From CAZMHL01 sp045605445 (GTDB lineage Bacteria > Bacillota > Clostridia > RGIG6154): DNA of 64,000 nt. The notes under the pieces were generated by a model. That model saw only the letters and a list, made by a program, of their open reading frames with translations, was not told the DNA's origin and did no database searches. Position numbers and translations under genes: made by a program. Of this stretch, positions 33,301 through 42,104 are shown in pieces. The stretch covers positions 184,342-248,341 of the forward strand of contig JAZUPZ010000029.1 in the NCBI GenBank assembly GCA_045605445.1. Direction: 5' to 3'. The first letter of the stretch is position 1. The number at the start of each line of letters is the position of its first letter.

Positions 33301-34003
33301 AAATGGAATGTTCTTCAAGAAGGGAATAAGGCTTTTGGTCAATTTCGGTGAGGATTTTATCCCCGAATTTTTTCTTTATCTTTTCCCTTGCTTCAAGAAG
33401 GTGAACAAATCTTGAATCGGTGTTGTGAACGTCTGAACCAAGAACGGGAACAACGCCTTTTTTAAGTAAATTTTTGAGAAACTTTGTTTCCTGCCTTGAA
33501 AAGGCGAAGGTTGCATTTATCTGAATATTGTAATTCATATCTAAGATTTTTTCATAAAGAGCCTTGAAAAAGTCAAAGGAAATAAACCTTTCAAAGTGAG
33601 CTATAACCGGGGTAAGTCCTCTTGCTGAAATTTCAAAAAGAGAGTTTAAAACCCATTCATTGTATGTCTGGTAAGGAAGCTCAATAAGTATAAGGTTTGT
33701 TCCTTCAATGCACAGGCTTTCAAGGTTTTCAAGCTTTGGAACATCGTAAGTAAGAGCAACTTCCGAGCCGAAAACAAGAGTCGGAAAGCTTTTGCTTTCC
33801 GATGTTGTCATTAGCTGTTCGTAAGCTCTTTTCTTTTTTTCGTGAAATTCGTTTAAATTTGTTCTTCCGGGATAAAAATGAGGTGTAAGAATAATCTTAT
33901 CAATGCCTTGCTTTTTTTCCTCTTCAAGTATAAGAAGCGAGGTTTCAAGGTCCTGTGAGCCGTCATCAATTCCGGGAAGAATATGAGAATGAAAATCAAT
34001 CAT
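33299..34003 (-). CDS. CpsB/YwqE-type protein-tyrosine phosphatase
   Basis: A 234-residue metal-dependent phosphatase of the PHP superfamily. Metal-binding motifs seen are DFHSHILPGIDDGS near the start, ILTPHFYP, and late GSDVHN. It removes phosphate from the tyrosine cluster of the CpsD-type kinase that is encoded just upstream (12 bases). Such phosphatases adjust capsule or exopolysaccharide synthesis. Minus strand; it shares an operon with CpsD. Confidence 0.93.
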   Translation of the reverse strand: MIDFHSHILPGIDDGSQDLETSLLILEEEKKQGIDKIILTPHFYPGRTNLNEFHEKKKRAYEQLMTTSESKSFPTLVFGSEVALTYDVPKLENLESLCIEGTNLILIELPYQTYNEWVLNSLFEISARGLTPVIAHFERFISFDFFKALYEKILDMNYNIQINATFAFSRQETKFLKNLLKKGVVPVLGSDVHNTDSRFVHLLEAREKIKKKFGDKILTEIDQKPYSLLEEHSI

Positions 34004-34015
34004 AGTTTTACAACC

Positions 34016-34825
34016 TTATTTTTTCTCATTTTTTGATTTTTTGTCGTTAGCATAATAGCTTGCATAGGTTCTGTAGGAATAATTGTAATAGTTGTAATAA
34101 TGCTTGCCTCTTGAGTAGTATTTATTATGCTTGTAGTAAGAACTCTGCTTGCTTTCAACGGCATTAACAATAAAACCGATAATGTTCTGATTTGCAAAAC
34201 GGTATTTGGCAACAGCCGCTGCAAGAGAAGATTTTGTTGTAGAGCCCGGCTTAACAATGAAAATTGTTCCGTCGCAAAGGGTTGAAACAGAAAGGGAGTC
34301 TGTAACAACGTTGATAGGCGGACAGTCGATAAAAATAAAGTCATACATTGTTTTGAGCTCTGCAAGACAGTTTTCCATTTCCTTTGAAGCAAGAAGCTCA
34401 GAAGGGTTGGGAGGAATGTGACCCGAAGTAATACAGTCAAATCCGAACTCGGTATGTTTAATAACTTCGCTGAGCTTTGAAAAGCCGCAGAGAAGGTTGG
34501 AAAGACCTACCTTGTTTTCGATTTTTGCATATCTGTGAATTTTAGGCTTTCTAAGGTCGCAGTCGATAAGAAGAACCTTTGAACTCATTTCTGCAAAAGT
34601 AATGGCAAGGTTCAGCGAGGAGGTTGTTTTACCTTCAGAAGGGTTAGCGCTGGCAACGTTTACAATTTTACAGCCGCTGTTATCCTTTAAAGAAAAGATA
34701 ATGTTTGTTCTGAGCGCTTTGTAATTTTCCTTAACGCTGAAAGGGCTGTCTGCATTCAAAATAGGATGAAGATCAGTTTCCTCCTGTTTATTTTCCTGTT
34801 TCTTTTTCTTCTTGAATAAGTCCAT
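34016..34825 (-). CDS. CpsD/CapB-type tyrosine kinase with a long Tyr cluster
   Basis: A 269-residue bacterial tyrosine (BY) kinase, cytoplasmic partner of a Wzz-like membrane protein. Seen are the Walker A ANPSEGKTTSSLNLA, Walker A' LLIDCDLRKPKIH and the Walker B DFIFIDCPP. The C-terminal tail from about residue 228 is extremely tyrosine-rich, with 13 tyrosines in about 33 residues; these are the autophosphorylation sites. The minus-strand start at 34825 has a weak GGAG upstream. It lies upstream of cpsB and is separated from the Wzz-like gene, which is on the other strand. Confidence 0.92.
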   Translation of the reverse strand: MDLFKKKKKQENKQEETDLHPILNADSPFSVKENYKALRTNIIFSLKDNSGCKIVNVASANPSEGKTTSSLNLAITFAEMSSKVLLIDCDLRKPKIHRYAKIENKVGLSNLLCGFSKLSEVIKHTEFGFDCITSGHIPPNPSELLASKEMENCLAELKTMYDFIFIDCPPINVVTDSLSVSTLCDGTIFIVKPGSTTKSSLAAAVAKYRFANQNIIGFIVNAVESKQSSYYKHNKYYSRGKHYYNYYNYSYRTYASYYANDKKSKNEKK

Positions 34826-34893
34826 AGTACAACTCCATATAATTTAATACATAAAACTTCAACTTAAATTATAGCATCTAAGACGGTAAAAGT

Positions 34894-34921
34894 CAACAAA
34901 AAAACCGCCGTGAGGCGGTTT
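34894..34921 (-). terminator. Terminator after the Cys-rich protein gene
   Basis: On the minus strand, AAACCGCC (34921-34914), TCAC loop, GGCGGTTT (34909-34902), then a run of Ts. A perfect 8-bp stem. Confidence 0.85.
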
Positions 34922-34952
34922 AATTGTCAAATTTCTGTAAGATATTGTCTTA

Positions 34953-35780
34953 TCAGCCTATAGATGAATTTCCGCTGCAGGGAACAAAGTCGTGTTTCTG
35001 AGGCGGATAAAACTCGTCAACCGGGAAGGTAATCTGCTCAAACAGCTCACATGGGTTGCTTGGAGATGCTGAAACACATTCGTCCTGAGGTATACAGAAA
35101 TCGTAAACCGGTATAAGCAACTGAACGTTTCTTTCAAGCTTGGTAATTGAGAAAAGACCAAGAGAAATGAAAACCTGTCTGTCGCTGTCCGGGTCGCTGA
35201 AAATGTCTTCAAAGCAGTTGCAGATTCCTTCGGGAACGCTTGAAATGTCAAAACAGTCGCAGCAGTGCTTTGGACACTGGTCAACAATTTTTGCTCCGAG
35301 AGCAATAGGGTCAACTACTTCAACAACTGCATTCGGAAGGTTTGTTTTTGACATTGCCTGATAGTCGTTGCTGTCGTACTGATAAACAGAACGGAAAATT
35401 TTAGCTTTTCCTTCAGAACCGAAGAGAACAACCTTTTTGTCGTAAACAGAAAGACCTTCAACACGTTTTGGTCTGCCTATTTCTCTGAAAACGTCAAGAG
35501 TAACCTTGAAGAAAAATCTGATATCAACGGTGTAATAACCCTGGTTAAAAGGAACCGGTTCAACGTCGGTATAAACGCGGATAATTTCAGCCTTCTGAAG
35601 CTTAACGCTTGTGGCGTTGTCAACAATTTCCTGATCACCAACGGTTAAGTAAACCCTTAAATCTTCAAGACATTCTTTGTCTCTGCAGGAGTCGTATACC
35701 TTGTCTGTATGAATACATACAGCTTCTTTTATGCAATTCCCGCCGTTAACAATCGGTCCGGGTACTACTTGTTTGCTCAT
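34953..35780 (-). CDS. Conserved-looking Cys-rich protein, perhaps spore-associated
   Basis: A 275-residue protein without signal peptide or membrane helix. It has about 20 cysteines, many in clusters (CIKEAVCIHTDKVYDSCRDK, QCPKHCCDCFDI, GICNCFEDIF). The opening VCIHTDKVYDSCRDKECLEDL is of a kind I have seen in unnamed proteins of spore-forming Clostridia, and spore coat proteins are often Cys-rich, but no function is established. RBS GGAGG lies at about 35790-35794 (minus strand). Its neighbours are a gene of unknown role and cwlD, in line with a sporulation role; this is inference. Confidence 0.65.
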   Translation of the reverse strand: MSKQVVPGPIVNGGNCIKEAVCIHTDKVYDSCRDKECLEDLRVYLTVGDQEIVDNATSVKLQKAEIIRVYTDVEPVPFNQGYYTVDIRFFFKVTLDVFREIGRPKRVEGLSVYDKKVVLFGSEGKAKIFRSVYQYDSNDYQAMSKTNLPNAVVEVVDPIALGAKIVDQCPKHCCDCFDISSVPEGICNCFEDIFSDPDSDRQVFISLGLFSITKLERNVQLLIPVYDFCIPQDECVSASPSNPCELFEQITFPVDEFYPPQKHDFVPCSGNSSIG

Positions 35781-35935
35781 ATTCTTTCCTCCATTTTAAT
35801 AATGTATTGCTTAGGGCTGATTGCACCCTATCAATACATAATATGTAGTCTTTTCAGATTTGTGAACCCGGTTATAAATGAAAATTTAATTACATATAAT
35901 CAGATAAATGAAAAACATAGAAGGAGTGTAGGCAA

Positions 35936-37090
35936 ATGAAAAGCGTGGTATATAATTCTTACGGGGTGTGGAGAGTGTACTCTGCCTCCGGATATCTTAA
36001 GTTATACAGTCCCATTGTTTCTGAGGAAATTGAGCTTATGGAAACAAATTTCGGCTATTCCCTTTGCTGCGATGATAAGGATAATATTTATATAATCTGC
36101 CAGAATAACCGGGGAGATATTTATTTTATAACCGTAAACGGCGAAAAAACCGAAAGCCGTTGTATGCTTGAAGCAAAGGTAAAGGAGGGCTATGAAAAAG
36201 AGTTCAGCCTTACTTATATAAACGGAATGATAAATGCTTTGTATATGCTTAAACACGAAGATAAATACATAATAATTCATCATATAGTAAATTCGGGGAA
36301 TCAGCCGGAAATAATCGAAACTCTAAACTCTTCTTCGCCGCTGTTTGTCTGCAAAAAGGAAGAGGATATATATGCAATTTACAAAAAAGAAAATTCTCTG
36401 GTTTACAGAACCTTTCAGTGGAAGGAAAAAAGCTGGTCAGATGCGGAAAAAATATGCGACGAGGAAGAAAAAATCCTCTTTATAAATGCAAAGGTATACA
36501 GCAAGGTAAATGCTGTTTACTGCAGTGAAAAGAGAAACCGTTTCAACGTTGTTTATGCAACAGATAATTCAAAAACAGAACTCATAAAAAACAGCTCATC
36601 AACCGTAAAACCCGTTATATGTGATGGTGAAAAGGGAATTCACGTTTTGTTTGAATACGGCGGAAGAATACTTGAAAGCACAGGCGGGGAAGAGGAAAAT
36701 CTTATCTCAAAGCCCAGGTATTCCTACTTCGGAACCTTTGAAAGAAGCGAGGCGGTAGAAATAAATACGCCTGATTCAAAAAAGCTTTATACTTACGGCT
36801 ACGAAACAAAAAAAGGAACCTTCAAGCCCTTTGTTATAGGTGAAATAAAGGTTGAAAAAATAAGCCGCCCGGCAGAAATTGAAATGGGAGAAATAAAAGA
36901 AAAAAACGTAAAAACGGAAAACATAAACAATCCCTACGGAGAAATTTTAAAGCTGCTTGATAAAAATAATGAAATGAAAATACTTTCCGAAATGGTAAAA
37001 AGAATAACGGCTCTTGAAAATGCAATATCAAAGCTTGTAAATCTTACGGAAGGCGACCGCAAAGATGGTAATAAAAATAAACCGGAATAA
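35936..37090 (+). CDS. Unknown protein, possible beta-propeller plus coiled coil
   Basis: A 384-residue cytoplasmic-type protein without known domain. The first 310 residues are rich in short beta-strand-like repeats (YGVWRVYSASGYLKLYSP, NIYIICQNNRGDIYFI, MINALYMLKHEDKYIIIHHI), which suggests a beta-propeller. A C-terminal helical part follows (EILKLLDKNNEMKILSEMVK, RITALENAISKLVNL), probably a coiled coil. RBS AGAAGGAGTG at 35920-35929. It overlaps cwlD by 26 bases, so the two are translationally coupled, and a role with CwlD in spore formation is plausible. Confidence 0.65.
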   Translation: MKSVVYNSYGVWRVYSASGYLKLYSPIVSEEIELMETNFGYSLCCDDKDNIYIICQNNRGDIYFITVNGEKTESRCMLEAKVKEGYEKEFSLTYINGMINALYMLKHEDKYIIIHHIVNSGNQPEIIETLNSSSPLFVCKKEEDIYAIYKKENSLVYRTFQWKEKSWSDAEKICDEEEKILFINAKVYSKVNAVYCSEKRNRFNVVYATDNSKTELIKNSSSTVKPVICDGEKGIHVLFEYGGRILESTGGEEENLISKPRYSYFGTFERSEAVEINTPDSKKLYTYGYETKKGTFKPFVIGEIKVEKISRPAEIEMGEIKEKNVKTENINNPYGEILKLLDKNNEMKILSEMVKRITALENAISKLVNLTEGDRKDGNKNKPE

Positions 37091-37772
37091 ACTCCTTCTT
37101 TTCCTTGTAATAACGGTTGCGGGCATATGGACTTTTTGCGGCGCCGCTCATCGTCTTAAAGCAGAAACAACCGCAACCTTTCCTCTGGAAAACAGAGTAA
37201 TAGTAATAGATGCGGGACATGGCGGTATCGACGGCGGAGCCGCAGGCGGCGGAAGCCTTGAAAAAAATATAAATCTTTCCATTGCAAAATACCTTAAAAG
37301 CTATCTTAAGCAAAGCGGAGCAGAGGTAATAATGACAAGGGAAAGTGACACAACCCTGGCGGAAAATGAAGGCACAACAAAAGAAAAAAAGAGGGCAGAT
37401 TTAAGAGAAAGAAAGAACATAGTAAATAATGCAGCACCCGATATTTTCATAAGCATTCATCAGAATTTTTTCGGAGAAAGCAAATATAAAGGCGCTCAGA
37501 CCTTCTACGAAACCAACAATATAAACAGCGCAAAGCTTGCAAAAATAGTTCAGGAATCAATAATAAACAACATAGATAAAACAAACACAAGGCAACCAAT
37601 GGAAATTCCCAAAAGCAAAATCCTCTTCCGCGATTTAAAGGTTCCCGCAATTCTTGTAGAATGCGGCTTCCTGTCAAACAAAGAAGAGGCGGCAATGTTA
37701 AAAACAAAAGAGTATCAGCAGAAGATGGCGTATGCGATATATATTGGTATATCCCAATATTTCTGCCAATAG
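37065..37772 (+). CDS. cwlD: N-acetylmuramoyl-L-alanine amidase CwlD
   Basis: A 235-residue Amidase_3-family zinc enzyme. CwlD removes peptide side chains from the spore peptidoglycan as a first step of muramic-delta-lactam formation in the cortex. Seen are an N-terminal signal anchor (KLLLFLVITVAGIWTFCG), VIDAGHGGIDGGA with the first His, the Glu in LEKNINLSIA, SIHQNFF with the second His, and the catalytic Glu in ILVECGF. CwlD is preferred over a vegetative amidase because of its length, single domain and sporulation context. It overlaps the upstream gene. Confidence 0.88.
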   Translation: MVIKINRNKLLLFLVITVAGIWTFCGAAHRLKAETTATFPLENRVIVIDAGHGGIDGGAAGGGSLEKNINLSIAKYLKSYLKQSGAEVIMTRESDTTLAENEGTTKEKKRADLRERKNIVNNAAPDIFISIHQNFFGESKYKGAQTFYETNNINSAKLAKIVQESIINNIDKTNTRQPMEIPKSKILFRDLKVPAILVECGFLSNKEEAAMLKTKEYQQKMAYAIYIGISQYFCQ

Positions 37773-37779
37773 CCTTTAT

Positions 37780-37864
37780 AAAATGCCCGCAGACTGTGTT
37801 GCACCTTGTCGCCGTACAAAAGTACTGCCGACGTCGTTGCGCCTTGTCTGCGGGCATTTTTGTT
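37780..37864. terminator. Bidirectional terminator with a GTAC repeat in its loop
   Basis: AAAATGCCCGCAGAC (37780-37794) pairs perfectly with GTCTGCGGGCATTTT (37846-37860), a 15-bp stem, with T-runs on both strands. The loop (37795-37845) contains copy C of the GTAC-hairpin repeat. It ends both cwlD (+) and the AraC gene (-). Confidence 0.85.
37797..37845. repeat. Dispersed GTAC-hairpin repeat, copy C
   Basis: GTTGCACCTTGTCGCC, GTAC (37814-37817), N4, GTAC (37822-37825), TGCCGACGTCGTTGCGCCTTG. It lacks the CACAATCTG end of the other copies and is enclosed by the terminator stem. Confidence 0.55.
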
Positions 37865-37873
37865 ATAAGATTT

Positions 37874-38614
37874 TTATATACGGTTGATTTTGCGGAATTC
37901 TTTAGGGGAAATTCCGCAATGCTTTTTAAAGAAACGGCTGAAATAGAAGGCATCCTCAATTCCGCACAGAGCTGAAATTTCGGAGAAGTTCAGCTCTGTT
38001 GTTTTTATAAGATTCTGTGCCTTTGAAAGTCTCAGGCGTTCAATATATTGCTTTGGAGTATATCCGTAATGCTTTTTAAAGGTGTTAATAAAATGAACAA
38101 CGCTGTAGCCTGCCCGGGAGGCAAGGGCTTCGGTTCGCAGATTATGAGCATAATTACTGTTAATATAATCTATTATGCTGTTAAGAGGTTTTTGACTTTT
38201 TGTTTCTTCGATAATCTGATACCATATGTCGCGGCAGAAGTGGTTAACATAATCGTTTTCTTTAATATCTGACACAAAATGAGAATCCTTAAGCTTTTCC
38301 ATATTTTCAAAAAAACGGGACTGGTTTTTTAAGATTACCGGAGATAGGGAAGAAAAGCTTTCAGCGGTGTTCAGGCGAATCATACAAAAGGTTGCAGGTT
38401 CAATCATTTTTCTTTCAAAGCTCATACCTTTGGGGCATATAACAACCTGACCGCCTTTTGCCGTATAAAGGTCGCTATTGCCAGTTCTGTAAGCAAAGCT
38501 TCCCGACTGAAGACAGAAAACAACGGTATTATCATAGGTTTCGCTTTCATATGTAAATTTTTGTTTATACTTAAAATAAGTGCAAAAAGTAATTTCAAAC
38601 CCTTTATTTTGCAT
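37874..38614 (-). CDS. AraC-family transcriptional regulator
   Basis: A 246-residue regulator with an N-terminal cupin-like sensor region (about 1-140) and two helix-turn-helix motifs at the C-terminus (LRTEALASRAGYSVVHFINT and INFSEISALCGIEDAFYFSR-like, ending FKKHCGISPKEFRK). It is divergent from the FAD oxidoreductase gene at 38716, which it may regulate, probably in response to a sugar or related small molecule. Confidence 0.9.
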   Translation of the reverse strand: MQNKGFEITFCTYFKYKQKFTYESETYDNTVVFCLQSGSFAYRTGNSDLYTAKGGQVVICPKGMSFERKMIEPATFCMIRLNTAESFSSLSPVILKNQSRFFENMEKLKDSHFVSDIKENDYVNHFCRDIWYQIIEETKSQKPLNSIIDYINSNYAHNLRTEALASRAGYSVVHFINTFKKHYGYTPKQYIERLRLSKAQNLIKTTELNFSEISALCGIEDAFYFSRFFKKHCGISPKEFRKINRI

Positions 38615-38715
38615 ATTTTTAAAACCGCCTTTATTTTAATTTTGTCTATGTTTATTTTAATTTAGTGTATGGCAAAAGTCAATATATATATTTATAATTA
38701 AAAATAGGTGAGCCT

Positions 38716-39957
38716 ATGGAATTTATAAATGAAAAACTGAAAACTCCCGTAAAGGGGGAATATGATATAATAGTTGCAGGGGGCGGTCCTGCAGGCTGCG
38801 GAGCTGCATTGTCTGCGGCAAGGTGCGGCAAAAAAGTTCTTGTTGTTGAAGAAAACAACTGTCTTGGCGGAATGTGGACTATGGGTTTTGTTAACCCTAT
38901 GTTCGATTTTGAAAATAAAGACGGAATAGTAAAGGAATTAGTTGACACCCTTAAAGAAAAAAAACAATGGGGCGGCTTCTGGAATATGTGCTTTAATTAC
39001 GAGTATATGAAAAAGCTTCTTGAAGACAAGCTTCTTGAGGTGGGCGTTGAAACTCTTTTAAACACGAAATTTTCATCATGTATAAAAGAGGGTAAAAGCA
39101 TAAAAGGAATAATTGTTGAAAATGCCGACGGCAGATGTGCTTATAAATCAAAAATGGTAATAGACTGTACCGGAGACGGAAATGTTGCCGCTCAGGCGGG
39201 CTGTGAATTTGAAATCGGAGAAGGGGGCAACTATAAAGCCTGCCAGCCTATGACGCTTATGTTTCTTGTGGGAAACGTAAATCCAAAATTCAAAGACGGG
39301 CTTAAAATGGACGAGCAGATGAAGGCTGTTTATGAAAAAAGCAACCTTGAAATTCCTTTTGTAAGACCAAGACTTATTCCAAATCCAAATTCCTCCTTTG
39401 CAGTTATTCAGTTTACTCATATGTATGAGTACAACCCCGTTTCTGCAGAAGATGTTGCAAAGGCAACAATGGAGGGCAGAAGACAAATGATCGAGGCTTA
39501 CGAGCTTCTGAAAAAATATGATGAAGATTTTAAAGACCTGGAGCTTATAAGCTCTGCGCCAATGCTTGGTATAAGGGAGTCAAGAAGAATTATCGGTGAA
39601 TATATACTTACTGCTGATGACCTTATCGGTGGCGCTCAGTTTGAAGACGCTGTTGCCGATGTAACATTTAACGTTGATATTCACAGAAAGAACGACAAGG
39701 GTCAGACCATAATTAAAATAAAACCTTATCAGATTCCTTTGAGAGCACTTATCCCAAAGGGCTACAGCGGGCTTTTGGTGGCTGGAAGATGTATATCGGG
39801 AAGCCGTGAGGCAATGGGTTCTTACAGAGTAACGGGAAACTGTTGTCAGATGGGGGAAAAGGCGGCAGTATGCGCAGCTTATGCAATTGAAAAAAATACG
39901 GATATAAGAAATGTAAATGTGTCTGATGCTTTGAAATACGCAAAAGAAATACAATAA
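38716..39957 (+). CDS. FAD-dependent oxidoreductase
   Basis: A 413-residue flavoprotein of the FAD_oxidored family. It has the Rossmann FAD motif YDIIVAGGGPAGCGAALSAA near residue 15, EENNCLGGMWTMG, CTGDGNVAAQAGC and the C-terminal VAGRCISGSREAMGSYRVTG. Family members often act on sugars, sugar acids or inositol-like compounds; the substrate is unknown. No signal peptide. RBS AGGTGAG at 38706-38712. Divergent from the AraC regulator. Confidence 0.88.
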   Translation: MEFINEKLKTPVKGEYDIIVAGGGPAGCGAALSAARCGKKVLVVEENNCLGGMWTMGFVNPMFDFENKDGIVKELVDTLKEKKQWGGFWNMCFNYEYMKKLLEDKLLEVGVETLLNTKFSSCIKEGKSIKGIIVENADGRCAYKSKMVIDCTGDGNVAAQAGCEFEIGEGGNYKACQPMTLMFLVGNVNPKFKDGLKMDEQMKAVYEKSNLEIPFVRPRLIPNPNSSFAVIQFTHMYEYNPVSAEDVAKATMEGRRQMIEAYELLKKYDEDFKDLELISSAPMLGIRESRRIIGEYILTADDLIGGAQFEDAVADVTFNVDIHRKNDKGQTIIKIKPYQIPLRALIPKGYSGLLVAGRCISGSREAMGSYRVTGNCCQMGEKAAVCAAYAIEKNTDIRNVNVSDALKYAKEIQ

Positions 39958-39959
39958 AA

Positions 39960-39986
39960 AGTGAAATAAGTTCTTTTTATTTCACT
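39960..39986 (+). terminator. Hairpin after the FAD oxidoreductase gene
   Basis: AGTGAAATAA (39960-39969), 7-base loop, TTATTTCACT (39977-39986): a perfect 10-bp AT-rich stem without a following T-run. It may protect the 3' end or be a weak terminator. Confidence 0.45.
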
Positions 39987-40010
39987 CAGGCAAGACTAAG
40001 ATGGGGGAGA

Positions 40011-40042
40011 AAAAAGACGGAAATCGGTTTCCGCCTTTTTTC
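40011..40042 (+). terminator. Terminator before the OPT transporter gene
   Basis: AAAAAGACGGAAA (40011-40023), loop TCGG, TTTCCGCCTTTTT (40028-40040) with one mismatch, followed by Ts. Confidence 0.75.
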
Positions 40043-40117
40043 GTATTTTAATGTTTAATTGAACTTTGAAAAGTTTCTGGTATTACTCAGAAGGGTACAG
40101 AAATAATATAAATAAGG

Positions 40118-40146
40118 TTGCAATTTTTCCTGTATTATGATAAAAT
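40118..40146 (+). promoter_or_regulatory. Sigma-A promoter of the OPT transporter operon
   Basis: TTGCAA (40118-40123), 17-base spacer, TAAAAT (40141-40146). This places an upstream in-frame ATG at 40137 within the promoter, which supports ATG 40194 as the true start. Confidence 0.65.
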
Positions 40147-40193
40147 ATCAAGGATTAAACATAGCCACAAAAAAGTGGCGGATGGGAGTTTTT

Positions 40194-42104
40194 ATGAATA
40201 ATCAGAACGAATTCAAGCCGTATATTCCGGCAGAAAGAGTTACTCCGGAGATTACGGTAACCTCCGTAATAATGGGTATTCTTCTTGCGGTTATATTCGG
40301 CGCAGCAAACGCATACCTTGGTTTAAGGGTAGGGATGACCGTTTCTGCATCTATTCCCGCGGCAGTTATTGCTATGGGTGTAATCCGCGTAGTAATGCGC
40401 AAAAATTCAATTCTTGAGAGTAACATTGTGCAGACAGTAGGTTCCGCAGGTGAATCGCTGGCAGCGGGCGCAATTTTTACTCTTCCTGCTCTTTTTCTCT
40501 GGGCAAAAGAGGGAATAATGGAAAAACCGGGAATGGTTGAAATTACTTTAATTGCTCTTCTGGGCGGACTTCTCGGCGTATTCTTTATGGTGCCGCTCCG
40601 TAACGCTCTTATCGTTAAGGAACACGGTACACTTCCTTATCCTGAGGGAACAGCCTGTGCAGAGGTTCTTCTTGCAGGTGAAGAGGGCGGAGCAAATGCT
40701 TCAACAGTATTTGCCGGTATGGGCTTTGCGGCAATCTTTAAGTTTATAATCGACGGGCTTAAAGCAGTTGCAGGAGAAATTTCATATACCTTCAAGGGCT
40801 TTGCAGGTACTATCGGAACTCAGATTTATCCCGCTGTAATGAGCGTTGGTTACATCTGCGGACCGAGAATTTCATCATATATGTTTGCCGGCGGTGTTTT
40901 AAGCTGGATGGTTTTAATACCTATGATTGTACTTTTCGGTTCAGAGCTTGTGCTCTACCCGGGAACAGCGCCAATCGGCGAAATGTTTGCCGAAGGCGGA
41001 GCAGGTGCAATATGGGGCTCTTATGTAAGATATATCGGAGCAGGTGCTCTTGCGGCAGGCGGTATAATCAGCCTTGTTAAATCACTTCCTTTGATTGTAA
41101 CAACCTTTGCAGGCGCAATCAAGAGTATGAAAAATGCAGGAAGCGCAGGCACTTTAAGAACGGAACAGAATATCAGTATGAAAGTTGTGTTGCTTTCAAT
41201 CGCAGTTCTTACTCTTCTTGTATGGCTTGTTCCTGCAATTCCGGTAACCCTTATCGGAGCAATTATCGTTGTTGTATTCGGCTTCTTCTTTGCAACCGTT
41301 TCTTCAAGAATGGTTGGTCTTGTAGGAAGCAGTAATAACCCCGTTTCAGGTATGGCAATTGCAACCCTTCTTATTGCAACTTTAATCTTGAAGCTTACCG
41401 GTGACGGCGGAGCAGCAGGTATGAAAGCTGCTATTGCTATCGGCTCAATTATCTGTATTGTTGCGGCAATCTCGGGCGACACCTCTCAGGACCTTAAAAC
41501 AGGCTTCCTTCTTGGTGCAACACCTAAAAAACAGCAGATTGGTGAAATCCTCGGTGTAGTTGCGGCGGCATTTGCAATCGGCGGAACACTTTATCTTCTT
41601 GATAATGCCTGGGGCTTCGGAACAACAGAGCTTGCAGCTCCTCAGGCAACACTTATGAAAATGATTATCGAAGGCGTTATGAATGCAAATCTTCCCTGGG
41701 CGCTTGTGTTTATCGGAGTTTGTATTGCAGTTGTTGTTGAAGTAGTAGGAATTCCGGTTCTTCCTTTTGCAATCGGCGTTTACCTTCCTGTTCAGCTTAA
41801 TGCCTGCATTATGGTAGGCGGTCTGGTTCGCCTTGTGTTCGATAAAATGAAAAAGGAAGAAAACGAAAAGAAAGCAATTGTTAACGACGGTATTCTTTTC
41901 TGTTCAGGTATGATTGCAGGTGAAGGTCTTGTAGGTATTCTGCTTGCGCTCTTTGCAGTATTTGGAATTGATAAGATTGTTGACCTTTCAGGCTTTATAA
42001 ATCTTCCGGAATCAGTTTCAAGCGTTCTCAGCCTTGTAGTGTTCGGACTCATTATTCTTTCACTTCTTAAATTCTCAGTATGGAAGAAGCGTTCAGCAAA
42101 ATAA
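40194..42104 (+). CDS. OPT-family oligopeptide transporter
   Basis: A 636-residue membrane protein of the OPT family with roughly 14-16 hydrophobic segments. Typical parts: VILGILLAVIFGAANAYLGLR-like start (IMGILLAVIFGAANAYLGLR), GSAGESLAAGAIFTLPALFL, the LPYPEGTACAEVL motif, and ISGDTSQDLKTGFLLGATPKKQQ. Such proteins import peptides or, in the YSL branch, metal chelates, driven by protons. RBS GGGAG at 40184-40188. The stop overlaps the following PqqD-like gene by one base (TAATG). Confidence 0.93.
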   Translation: MNNQNEFKPYIPAERVTPEITVTSVIMGILLAVIFGAANAYLGLRVGMTVSASIPAAVIAMGVIRVVMRKNSILESNIVQTVGSAGESLAAGAIFTLPALFLWAKEGIMEKPGMVEITLIALLGGLLGVFFMVPLRNALIVKEHGTLPYPEGTACAEVLLAGEEGGANASTVFAGMGFAAIFKFIIDGLKAVAGEISYTFKGFAGTIGTQIYPAVMSVGYICGPRISSYMFAGGVLSWMVLIPMIVLFGSELVLYPGTAPIGEMFAEGGAGAIWGSYVRYIGAGALAAGGIISLVKSLPLIVTTFAGAIKSMKNAGSAGTLRTEQNISMKVVLLSIAVLTLLVWLVPAIPVTLIGAIIVVVFGFFFATVSSRMVGLVGSSNNPVSGMAIATLLIATLILKLTGDGGAAGMKAAIAIGSIICIVAAISGDTSQDLKTGFLLGATPKKQQIGEILGVVAAAFAIGGTLYLLDNAWGFGTTELAAPQATLMKMIIEGVMNANLPWALVFIGVCIAVVVEVVGIPVLPFAIGVYLPVQLNACIMVGGLVRLVFDKMKKEENEKKAIVNDGILFCSGMIAGEGLVGILLALFAVFGIDKIVDLSGFINLPESVSSVLSLVVFGLIILSLLKFSVWKKRSAK

